This document shows positions 28,697 through 35,688 of a stretch of 49,479 nt of DNA, piece by piece. The stretch lies in assembly GCA_949285835.1 (NCBI GenBank), contig CASEAR010000062.1:1-49479 (forward strand), given 5' to 3'. The translations under genes and the position numbers were made by a program. This stretch comes from an uncultured Verrucomicrobiota bacterium (GTDB taxonomy: Bacteria > Verrucomicrobiota > Kiritimatiellia > RFP12 > UBA3636). Position 1 is the stretch's first letter, and every line of letters starts with the position of its first letter. The notes below the pieces were generated by a model, which had not been told where the DNA came from, made no database searches, and saw nothing but the letters and a program-made list of their open reading frames with translations.

Positions 28697-29116
28697 TCAG
28701 TCTTCAGCCGGCATTTCAGCCGGCATCTCTTCCGCAGCTTCCGCCGCAGTTTCCTCTTTCTGTTGTTCCTGCCTTGCCTTGTAAGCGGCGCGGCGCTTGT
28801 CATCTTCGGCCTTCGCAGCTTCCATCCGCTCGTCGCGCAGCGTTATCTGAACGCGGAAGCAGTCTTCATCCAGAGCGTATCTGGCATGAAGTGGAGCGAT
28901 GGACTGCGGATCCATCGAAAAGCGGATCTTGGCGTAAACGCCGCTGTCGCGCTTGCCCATTGTACGGGCAAACTGGCGGCGTCCGAGCAAATCGGCCTGC
29001 TCGACCGTCCCGCCGAGCTTTTCAATCTCGGACTTCACTTTATCTACAGACTTGTCGGCGGTATCTTCCCTGACATTTCCACCGAAAATAAACAACGCTT
29101 CGTAATTCCTTGACAT
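28697..29116 (-). CDS. rpsF: 30S ribosomal protein S6
   Basis: Platform protein that binds S18. 139 residues from ATG 29116 (M-S-R-N-Y-E-A-L-F-I-F), chosen because GGAAAG lies upstream and the family starts here. The middle L-G-G-T-V-E-Q-A-D-L-L-G-R-R-Q-F-A-R-T-M-G-K-R-D-S-G-V-Y and the P-L-H-A-R-Y-A-L-D segment are typical. The C-terminus is extended by a low-complexity Lys/Glu/Ala tail of about 40 residues, as in several S6 proteins. Confidence 0.93.
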   Translation of the reverse strand: MSRNYEALFIFGGNVREDTADKSVDKVKSEIEKLGGTVEQADLLGRRQFARTMGKRDSGVYAKIRFSMDPQSIAPLHARYALDEDCFRVQITLRDERMEAAKAEDDKRRAAYKARQEQQKEETAAEAAEEMPAEMPAED

Positions 29117-29136
29117 TTGTCTTTCCTTTTCCAAAT

Positions 29137-29748
29137 TTACTCTGTTTCAGCTTCGGATACCGGAGCACGGACAGGCGAGAACGCATTGAATCTGTTCATT
29201 GCGGCCTCGGAACCGCGCTCCGCCGCGAACAGCGCAGCATCAGCCGCCCGCGAATAAGCGTCTTCCATGACAGACTGCGTCTCAGGCGGCATCTTTCCCA
29301 GGACGAAACCCGTGAGATCCTCCCCCGGGCGGTCGCCGCCTCCTACGCCAACCCTGATCCTGATGAACGCCCCAGTCCCGAGGCAGGTCCCCACCGACAG
29401 CAGCCCTCTGTGCCCGCCGAAGCCGCCATCCGGGCGAATGCGAATTCGCGACGGAGGCAAATTCACATCATCACAGACAACTATCACATCGGACGGTTCC
29501 GCCTTGTAGTAGCGCATGGCGGCCGCCACGGCTTCGCCGCTGGCATTCATGTACGTGGACGGCTTCATGAGCAGGAGTTTTTCGCCGCCGGAGGAGAGCG
29601 CAGGAGCCACGTCCGCCTTGAACCGGGAAGAGAAACGCCACTCGCACCCGAGACGCCTGCAAAGAACGTCCACGGATGCGAACCCCGCATTGTGCGGTGT
29701 ACCGGCGTATTCCGGTCCCGGGTTTCCAAGTCCGGCAATTATTTTCAT
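29137..29748 (-). CDS. pth: Peptidyl-tRNA hydrolase
   Basis: Frees tRNA from prematurely released peptidyl-tRNA. 203 residues. Family motifs visible are I-A-G-L-G-N-P-G-P-E-Y-A-G-T-P-H-N-A-G-F with the catalytic His, K-P-S-T-Y-M-N-A-S-G-E-A-V with the substrate Asn, and V-V-C-D-D-V-N-L-P with the catalytic Asp. G-G-F-G-G-H-R-G-L is an altered form of the usual G-G-x-A-G-H-N-G-L segment. It lies between rplY and rpsF, an order shared with many bacteria. Confidence 0.94.
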   Translation of the reverse strand: MKIIAGLGNPGPEYAGTPHNAGFASVDVLCRRLGCEWRFSSRFKADVAPALSSGGEKLLLMKPSTYMNASGEAVAAAMRYYKAEPSDVIVVCDDVNLPPSRIRIRPDGGFGGHRGLLSVGTCLGTGAFIRIRVGVGGGDRPGEDLTGFVLGKMPPETQSVMEDAYSRAADAALFAAERGSEAAMNRFNAFSPVRAPVSEAETE

Positions 29749-29796
29749 GACCAGCTCTGCGTCTCCTTGGCTCGGGGATTATCCTTGTCGGCCGGG

Positions 29797-30471
29797 TCAG
29801 GACTGGGCGCCGCCCCCGTCCTTATCCTTGGATCCTTTCTTAACGCTCAGCTCCGGCTGTGCGACGGCATCAGCGGACGCCGTATCCTCCGTAGCAGGCT
29901 CCTCTTCTTCCTTCGCCGGCTCCTCGACCGTTGCGATCACCTGATCCGCATGCGTAACTATCACGTAGCGGTCGTCGAGCTTGATATCGCCCACCGTGAT
30001 GTCCGACCCGATGCCCAGGCCGGAAACATCCACTTCTATCTTCTCCATGATATCGGAAGGCAGGCACGAAACTTCAATCTCGTGTCTCACCTGGTCGAGA
30101 ACACCTCCGAAATTGGCGACTCCGTCCGGAATTCCGACGAGCACCACCGGTATCTGCACGTGCATCTTATGACGTTCGTCGATCTCACCGAAGTCCGCGT
30201 GCGTAACGCGTCCAGTGAGTCCATCGCGCTGTATTTCGCGCAGCAAAGCTTTGGTATTTTTCCCGCCGCAAACGACCGTCACGACGAGCTGTGCGCCCGC
30301 ATGTCGGCTCAGCATGCGCTCAAACTCGTGCGAATCGAGCTTCAGCAGTTCCGAAGCTCCGTCCGTACGCGACAAAACCGCCGGAATTGACCCGGCGCGG
30401 CGCAAACGGCGCGCAGCCGTGGATCCGCTCTCCGTGCGGAGTTCCGCATTGACTGTTATTTCCTGTGCCAT
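29797..30471 (-). CDS. rplY: 50S ribosomal protein L25/general stress protein Ctc
   Basis: 5S rRNA-binding protein of the long TL5/Ctc type, 224 residues. The N-terminal L25 domain (R-T-E-S-G-S-T-A-A-R-R-L-R-R-A-G-S-I-P-A-V) is followed by the beta-rich C-terminal TL5 domain (V-P-V-V-L-V-G-I-P-D-G-V-A-N-F-G-G-V-L-D) with I-E-V-D-V-S-G-L-x-I-G. The tail is acidic and then lysine-rich (last 45 residues). The ATG follows AAGGAAAAAAT. Immediately downstream of prs and upstream of pth, the usual prs-ctc-pth arrangement. Confidence 0.92.
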   Translation of the reverse strand: MAQEITVNAELRTESGSTAARRLRRAGSIPAVLSRTDGASELLKLDSHEFERMLSRHAGAQLVVTVVCGGKNTKALLREIQRDGLTGRVTHADFGEIDERHKMHVQIPVVLVGIPDGVANFGGVLDQVRHEIEVSCLPSDIMEKIEVDVSGLGIGSDITVGDIKLDDRYVIVTHADQVIATVEEPAKEEEEPATEDTASADAVAQPELSVKKGSKDKDGGGAQS

Positions 30472-30534
30472 ATTTTTTCCTTAACTCGGCCCGTCGCTGC
30501 AACTTCGGGCGTTTCCTTTCTTTTTATCAACATC

Positions 30535-30587
30535 CACCGCACCGCCGCGCGCGCATGAGGCGCTCATCCGCACCGCACCGCCGCGCG
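30535..30587. repeat. 17-bp direct repeat flanking a small palindrome
   Basis: CACCGCACCGCCGCGCG occurs at 30535-30551 and again at 30571-30587. Between the copies lies ATGAG-GCG-CTCAT (30555-30567). The element sits in the 128-base gap between prs and rplY. Confidence 0.6.
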
Positions 30588-30599
30588 AAAGCAAATGCA

Positions 30600-31526
30600 T
30601 CACATCCTGAAAAGCGTGCTTATAGACTGGTTGTTATGTATCCTTCTAATTGCCTCGCCGAACAGCTCCGCCACAGACAGCACAGTCACCGGCAGACTCT
30701 CTTCGTACTGCTGAGGCACCGTGTCCGTAACTATAAGTTCGGAAATTTCCGAACGAACCAGTCTGTCTATGCCCTTGCTGTTAAGCAGCCCGTGCGTAAC
30801 CGCCGCATACACCTTGCGCGCGCCGTTCTTTCTCACGAGATCTGCCGCAGCCGAAAGCGTGCCGCAGGTGCTCGTAAGGTCGTCGATCATCACCACGTCC
30901 CTGCCCTGAACGTCGCCGACGAGCGAAAACGCCTCCACCTCGGACGGCCCCCGGCGCTGCTTGGCGGCAATGGCAATCCCGCATCCCATCACCCTCGCGT
31001 AGCTGTACGCCGTTTTCACGCTGCCTGTATCCGGCGCAACAACCACCGGATCCTCCAGATTCTTGCTCTGAAGGTATTTCAAAATGACGGGATACGCATG
31101 AAGATGATCCACCGGAATATCGAAGTACCCCACTATCTGGGCCGCATGCAGATCCATCGTCAATATGCGGTTGGCGCCCGCCGCGACAAGGAGATTGGCG
31201 ACGAGCTTGGACGTGATCGGAACTCTGGGCTGGTCTTTCCTGTCCTGCCGCGCATAGCCGTAAATCGGCATCACCGCCGTAATTCTGGCCGCGGAGGCCC
31301 GCTTCATGGCGTCTATCATTATGAGAAGCTCCATGAGCATCTCATTCGGACGCCCGCAGACCGACTGTATGGCAAAGCAGTCCTCCCCGCGCACTCCCTC
31401 CTGTATCTTTACAAACGTTTCACCATCCGGAAACGATATTACGTCGGCCGCGCCGAGATCCACACCCAGATACGACGCTATGCTCGCGGCGAGCCGCGGA
31501 TTTGAATTCCCTGTAAAAATCTTCAC
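30600..31526 (-). CDS. prs: Ribose-phosphate pyrophosphokinase
   Basis: Makes PRPP from ribose 5-phosphate and ATP for nucleotide, His and Trp synthesis. 308 residues with F-P-D-G-E-T, the P-I-Y-G-Y-A-R-Q-D-R-K flexible catalytic loop, M-D-L-H-A-A-Q-I and the PRPP-binding D-D-L-T-S-T-C-G-T (usually D-D-x-x-x-T-G-G-T). The start is GTG at 31526, with GGGAAG five bases upstream. It lies 53 bases downstream of tRNA-Gln. Confidence 0.94.
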   Translation of the reverse strand: MKIFTGNSNPRLAASIASYLGVDLGAADVISFPDGETFVKIQEGVRGEDCFAIQSVCGRPNEMLMELLIMIDAMKRASAARITAVMPIYGYARQDRKDQPRVPITSKLVANLLVAAGANRILTMDLHAAQIVGYFDIPVDHLHAYPVILKYLQSKNLEDPVVVAPDTGSVKTAYSYARVMGCGIAIAAKQRRGPSEVEAFSLVGDVQGRDVVMIDDLTSTCGTLSAAADLVRKNGARKVYAAVTHGLLNSKGIDRLVRSEISELIVTDTVPQQYEESLPVTVLSVAELFGEAIRRIHNNQSISTLFRM

Positions 31527-31579
31527 GTCTGCTTCCCGTTCAACTTTATACCGGGCAGCGCCGCCAGCTCATTGCGAAC

Positions 31580-31653
31580 TGGTTGCCCGACATGGATTCG
31601 AACCATGACTCAGGGCGTCAAAGGCCCATGTGCTGCCATTACACCATCGGGCA
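31580..31653 (-). tRNA. glnT: tRNA-Gln (TTG anticodon)
   Basis: A 74-base cloverleaf. The acceptor is TGCCCGA/TCGGGCA with A73 and an encoded CCA. The D stem is GTGT/GCAC, the anticodon stem TGGGC/GCCCT (outer pair T-T) carries loop CTTTGAC, and the T loop TTCGAAT is normal. Its first 44 bases also encode the last residues and the stop of ispE on the same strand. No promoter of its own was seen, so it is probably cut out of the ilvB-ispE-prs transcript. Confidence 0.95.
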
Positions 31654-32539
31654 ACGTCGAAACGACTCTGCTCCACACATCCCGCGGAAGCCGGCCCCGC
31701 ACCGCATCGGCATGCTCGCGGCTCTCCGCGAGCCCGAACACAGCAGATCCGCTCCCCGAAAGGAGTGCCGACAAAGCTCCGCTTTCCCTGAGCGCCAGGC
31801 AAAAGCGCTCGGTTTCCGGATAATATCTGCCGACTGTATTCTGAAGCCCGTTGAAAACCGTACGAGAAGCCTCGCGGACATCCCCGTTTCTCACGGAACG
31901 GACGGCATTCTTACATATTTCCGGGTCCGGAGTCAAGTCCGGAGTCCAGAGGGAATACATCCTGCCCGTAGAAACCGCAAATCCCGGGAAAACCACAACA
32001 AGCCAGAAAGGCGCCGCCGCCTTTTCGCCATGCCCGAAAACGGGCCGCACTCTCTCGCCCCGGCCTTCCATCACGACCGCCCCCCCGAGCAGCTGCGCGG
32101 GGACATCCGACCCCAGAGCCGCCGCCGCGCCAGTCAGGGATTCTCTCGAGGCCGCCGGCATCCACAACCGCCTGAGAGCCTCGACGGTTCCGGCCGCATC
32201 CGCACTCCCGCCGCCCATACCGGCGCCGATGGGCACGCGCTTTACAATGCTGATCCGGCAGCCCTTCGCCGTCCCGCAGAGATCTTTCATCATCAGCGCC
32301 GCCCTGACCGCGAGATTCTTTTCCGGAGGACATTTGCCGAGTTCGGAGGTATCCACGCCGTCGCCGGAGATGCTGCAGGACACGTCTCCGCCGTCCGTTT
32401 CGCAGACGGTCACAGTTTCAAACAGCGACACGGGCACCAGCACGCTGCGCAAATCATGATAACCGTCGCTTCGTTTACCGAGAATCTCAAGCGTAAGGTT
32501 TATCTTTCCGGGAGCGTCGACAGTAACAGATTTCGACAT
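31610..32539 (-). CDS. ispE: 4-diphosphocytidyl-2-C-methyl-D-erythritol kinase
   Basis: GHMP kinase of the non-mevalonate isoprenoid pathway. 309 residues from ATG 32539 (M-S-K-S-V-T-V-D-A-P-G-K-I-N-L). The A-P-G-K-I-N-L-T-L substrate segment, the ATP loop K-R-V-P-I-G-A-G-M-G-G-G-S-A-D-A-A and the late L-S-G-S-G-S-A-V-F-G motif are all present. The TGA stop lies inside tRNA-Gln, so the last dozen residues (P-D-G-V-M-A-A-H-G-P-L-T-P) are read from tRNA sequence and are beyond the conserved domain. An ATG at 32575 is an alternative start; neither has a strong ribosome site. It follows ilvN. Confidence 0.9.
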   Translation of the reverse strand: MSKSVTVDAPGKINLTLEILGKRSDGYHDLRSVLVPVSLFETVTVCETDGGDVSCSISGDGVDTSELGKCPPEKNLAVRAALMMKDLCGTAKGCRISIVKRVPIGAGMGGGSADAAGTVEALRRLWMPAASRESLTGAAAALGSDVPAQLLGGAVVMEGRGERVRPVFGHGEKAAAPFWLVVVFPGFAVSTGRMYSLWTPDLTPDPEICKNAVRSVRNGDVREASRTVFNGLQNTVGRYYPETERFCLALRESGALSALLSGSGSAVFGLAESREHADAVRGRLPRDVWSRVVSTLPDGVMAAHGPLTP

Positions 32540-32605
32540 AAAGTATTTTCGTATTCTTAGAAGAACCGCCGACATCGCGGCTCTGCGATACCGGCAGCGA
32601 TCAAA

Positions 32606-33115
32606 TCAGTCCGCTCCCCGCGACACCGCAAGCAGACCGCTCCTCGACAGATCCATTATCGAATATGGTCGCAGCACGCGCAGGAAGTCCTCCACGTCTT
32701 CACGGGAACCAACGAACTGTATGGTTACAAAATTCTCTCTGACGCCTATTATAGACGCCTTGAACAGGGCGACGATCTCCATGATTTCGGCGCGTTTGTT
32801 TCTTGGTGCGGCGACGTCAAGAAGGATCAGCTCACGCTCCAGATAACGCTGCGACGTCAGGTCGTTCACCTTGATCACGTCCACGAGTTTGTTGAGCTGT
32901 TTGGTGACCTGTTCGAGCACGTGTTCGTCGCCGATTACAGTAATCGTCATGCGCGAAAACATCGGATCCGCGCAGGGACCGACATTAAGAGTGTCAATAT
33001 TGTACCCGCGGCCGGAAAAAAGCCCCACAATTCTGGAGAGAACTCCTGGCTGATTCTCAACCGTTGCGTTAATTATGTGCTTCTGCTTCATGGGATTGTT
33101 ATCGGCAGTTTTCAT
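32606..33115 (-). CDS. ilvN: Acetolactate synthase small (regulatory) subunit
   Basis: Regulatory partner of IlvB; 169 residues, in the family's range. The N-terminal ACT domain (V-E-N-Q-P-G-V-L-S-R-I-V-G-L-F-S-G-R-G-Y-N-I-D-T-L-N-V) binds feedback branched-chain amino acids, and the C-terminal ALS_ss domain follows (R-E-L-I-L-L-D-V, I-M-E-I-V-A-L-F). ATG 33115 overlaps the ilvB stop as ATGA and has GGAGA upstream, which indicates translational coupling. Confidence 0.94.
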   Translation of the reverse strand: MKTADNNPMKQKHIINATVENQPGVLSRIVGLFSGRGYNIDTLNVGPCADPMFSRMTITVIGDEHVLEQVTKQLNKLVDVIKVNDLTSQRYLERELILLDVAAPRNKRAEIMEIVALFKASIIGVRENFVTIQFVGSREDVEDFLRVLRPYSIMDLSRSGLLAVSRGAD

Positions 33116-34842
33116 GAAAATCTCCTGATTGTGTCTTTCACGGAACCTCCGGGCGGAATCATCGGCAGAACATTGCTCATAGGCTCTACAATGAACTCAA
33201 GAACCCATACCGACGGATCGTCAAAAGCTTCCTTCAGCGCCGGCGCTACATCTTCCGGCGCTGAAATGCGGCGCGCCTTCGCACCATACGCCTCCGCCAG
33301 CTTCACGAAGTCGGGCAGATACGCCGGCAGATCCGGCGACGCCTTGATGTGTTCGTTCTCAGGACGCCCGTCCTGTGTGAGCACCGTGGCGGAATGCACC
33401 CTTCCGAAGAACATGTCCTGCCATTGGCGCACGTTGCCAAGATAACCGTTGTTGAGGATCAGCACCTTGACGGGCAGTTTGTGTTCCACGGCCACCACAA
33501 GCTCCTGCAAGTTCATCTGCATGCCGCCGTCCCCGGTAACGCACACGCAAAGCTGCCCGGGTCTGCCGATCTGAGCGCCTATCACGCCCGGAAGGCCGAA
33601 CCCCATCGTTCCCAGTCCGCCGGAGGAAAGGAAATTCCGAGGCGTATTGTGCCGGAAGAACTGCGCCGCAAACATCTGCCCCTGCCCCACGTCCGTGCAT
33701 ATCAGGGCTTTGCCGCCGCTCACCGCATCGATCTGCTCTATCACGTACTGCGGCATTATGGCCCCCGACGGGGATGGCTCGTACGAGAACGGATCCGCCT
33801 TCTTCCAGTCAAGGCATTTTTCCACCCATGAAGCGTGCTTCTGCTCGCGCACCTGCGGCAGCAGCGCCTTGAGCACCACCTCCAGATGCCCTACCACCGG
33901 CAGGTCGCACCGGACGCTCTTGCCGATCGCCGACGGATCGATATCTATGTGCGCAATCTTAGCATTCGGCGCAAACCCCGAGACCTTCCCCGTGACGCGG
34001 TCGTCAAAACGCGCCCCGACGGAAATCAGCAGATCGCACTCGGAAATCGCCATATTTGCGGCGATCATGCCGTGCATGCCGCACATGCAGAGCGAAAGCG
34101 GATCGGTCTCGGGAAAAGCTCCGAGCGCCATCAGTGTCGTCGTCACCGGAATGTCCGCCTTGTGCGCAAGTTCAGCCAAGAGCCCGCACGCCCCGGCAGC
34201 AATCACCCCTCCGCCGACGTACAGGAGCGGACGGTCCGCAGAATTTATCAGCGACGCCAGCCGTGATATCATCTTTGGATGTCCCTCATACGAAGGCCGG
34301 TACCCCACCCTCGTGAACGTGTCCGGGAAAGGCACCGCCGTGCGGCCCACCTGAACATCCTTAGGCAAGTCGATGAGCACCGGACCCGGCTTTCCCGTGC
34401 GCGCTATGTGATACGCCTCCACCATAACGCGAGGCAGATCGTTGACGTCGCGCACAAGAAAGTTGTGCTTCGTCACGGAGCGCGTTATCCCGCACGTATC
34501 CGCCTCCTGAAACGCATCATTCCCGATCATGGTGGTGGACACCTGCCCCGACAGGCAGACCAGCGGCACGCCGTCCATATTCGCAGTGGCAAGCCCGGTC
34601 ACTGTATTTGTAGCGCCGGGACCGGACGTCACCATGCAGAAACCCACCTCCCCGGTGGCGCGCGCGTACGCGTCCGCCATATGCACCGCGCCCTGTTCGT
34701 GACGCGGCAGTACGAACCTGATGCTCCTGCTCTTTATGAGTTCGGCAAAAACGTTGATAATCTGTCCGCCGGGATACCCGAACAATACTTTGCACCCGAC
34801 CTTTTCCAAACCCTCAATGACGCATCTTGCGCCAGACCTCAT
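33112..34842 (-). CDS. ilvB: Acetolactate synthase large (catalytic) subunit
   Basis: Thiamine-diphosphate enzyme making acetolactate or acetohydroxybutyrate for Val, Leu and Ile. About 576 residues. F-G-Y-P-G-G-Q-I near residue 20, the catalytic Glu region R-H-E-Q-G-A-V-H-M-A-D, and the thiamine motif G-D-G-G-M-Q-M-N through L-N-N-G-Y are intact. ATG 34842 has AAGGA five bases upstream. An in-frame TTG at 34863 has an even stronger GGGAGGG and would add seven residues. Given that rpoC also uses TTG, this alternative is real. Transcription probably starts near 34957 and passes through a perfect leader hairpin. Confidence 0.95.
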   Translation of the reverse strand: MRSGARCVIEGLEKVGCKVLFGYPGGQIINVFAELIKSRSIRFVLPRHEQGAVHMADAYARATGEVGFCMVTSGPGATNTVTGLATANMDGVPLVCLSGQVSTTMIGNDAFQEADTCGITRSVTKHNFLVRDVNDLPRVMVEAYHIARTGKPGPVLIDLPKDVQVGRTAVPFPDTFTRVGYRPSYEGHPKMISRLASLINSADRPLLYVGGGVIAAGACGLLAELAHKADIPVTTTLMALGAFPETDPLSLCMCGMHGMIAANMAISECDLLISVGARFDDRVTGKVSGFAPNAKIAHIDIDPSAIGKSVRCDLPVVGHLEVVLKALLPQVREQKHASWVEKCLDWKKADPFSYEPSPSGAIMPQYVIEQIDAVSGGKALICTDVGQGQMFAAQFFRHNTPRNFLSSGGLGTMGFGLPGVIGAQIGRPGQLCVCVTGDGGMQMNLQELVVAVEHKLPVKVLILNNGYLGNVRQWQDMFFGRVHSATVLTQDGRPENEHIKASPDLPAYLPDFVKLAEAYGAKARRISAPEDVAPALKEAFDDPSVWVLEFIVEPMSNVLPMIPPGGSVKDTIRRFS

Positions 34843-34902
34843 AGTGTCCTTTTCCGTCTTCAATGTGAACCCTCCCTGATCAAACGGCCACGGACAAGCC
34901 AC

Positions 34903-34931
34903 GCACGCTGCGGCGTCCCGCCGCAGCGTGC
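34903..34931 (-). promoter_or_regulatory. Perfect hairpin in the ilvB leader
   Basis: GCACGCTGCGGCG (34903-34915) and its exact complement (34919-34931) form a 13-bp stem closed by three bases. It starts about 25 bases into the predicted ilvB mRNA, and no T tract follows. It may be a 5' stabiliser, a protein-binding site or part of an attenuator, but I see no leader peptide rich in Ile/Val/Leu codons. Confidence 0.65.
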
Positions 34932-34963
34932 TCACTGTGTTTAAAAGCAAGTACCGGACGGTT

Positions 34964-34993
34964 AATATACACTTTGCATTGTCCGCATGTCAA
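34964..34993 (-). promoter_or_regulatory. ilvB promoter
   Basis: On the minus strand TTGACA (34993-34988), an 18-base spacer and TATATT (34969-34964). It has a consensus -35 and a near-consensus -10 and is one of the best promoter matches in the window. The -35 is 8 bases from that of the divergent efp promoter. Confidence 0.75.
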
Positions 34994-35001
34994 CACACCG
35001 C

Positions 35002-35031
35002 TTGACTCTGCACCGCCGCGTGAAGTATAAT
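35002..35031 (+). promoter_or_regulatory. efp promoter
   Basis: TTGACT (35002-35007), an 18-base spacer and TATAAT (35026-35031), 84 bases before the efp ATG. It lies back-to-back with the ilvB promoter. Confidence 0.75.
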
Positions 35032-35115
35032 ATCAAATCCTTTTGAAAAGGCATCATCAATAAGCATTAGCAACAAATACGGCCCTGCAGCGCCGGGGCC
35101 GCGCAGGAGTTTCCC

Positions 35116-35688
35116 ATGCCATACACAGCGTCTGATCTCAGAAAAGGGCTGAAAGTAATGTTCGAAGGCCAGCCCTACGTGGTAACAGAATACCAATTCA
35201 CCAAGCCGGGAAAAGGGCAGTCCATCTACACATGCCGGCTGAAACACCTTCTTACGGAAAACACGTTCGTCAAAAACTTCCGCGAGAATGACGTTTTCGA
35301 AAAACCAGATCTCGAAACCAAAACCATGAACTTCTCATATGCCGACGGGGACACGTACGTGTTCGTCGACGAAAACTATGAGCAGGCCGAAATTCCCGAG
35401 TCCGTGCTTGGGGACAGAAAGTACTTCCTGGTGGACGACATACAGTGCGACATCGTCTATCTCGACGGAAAACCGATCGACATCGAACTGCCGTACTTCA
35501 TCGAGCGCAAGGTGATCTCCACAGAACCCGGCGCAAAGGGCAACACCGCAGCTGGAAAGGTTATGAAACCGGCCACGCTTGAGGGCGGGTACGTCATACA
35601 AGTGCCCATATTCGTCAACGAAGGCGACTGGATACGTGTTGACACGCGCACCGGCGAATATGCCGACCGCATAATGGGACGCAAGTAA
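35116..35688 (+). CDS. efp: Elongation factor P
   Basis: Rescues ribosomes stalled on proline runs. 190 residues in the usual three beta-barrel domains. The loop that reaches the peptidyl centre reads K-P-G-K-G-Q, with Lys at the position modified by EpmA-type enzymes in enterobacteria; whether it is modified here is unknown. The C-terminus has the typical V-P-I-F-V-N-E-G-D-W-I-R-V-D-T-R-T-G-E-Y. ATG 35116 has AGGAG six bases upstream. Its TAA abuts the ATG of the next gene, so the two are surely cotranscribed. Confidence 0.96.
   Translation: MPYTASDLRKGLKVMFEGQPYVVTEYQFTKPGKGQSIYTCRLKHLLTENTFVKNFRENDVFEKPDLETKTMNFSYADGDTYVFVDENYEQAEIPESVLGDRKYFLVDDIQCDIVYLDGKPIDIELPYFIERKVISTEPGAKGNTAAGKVMKPATLEGGYVIQVPIFVNEGDWIRVDTRTGEYADRIMGRK

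Noticed and set aside
29110-31505. Two long plus-strand frames over pth, rplY and prs
   Set aside because: Antisense to well-recognised conserved genes; composition is Arg/His-rich as expected for reverse-strand shadows.
34850-34960. Classic ilv attenuator or T-box before ilvB
   Set aside because: No Ile/Val/Leu-rich leader peptide, no terminator with a T tract and no T-box motif were found; only one plain hairpin is present.
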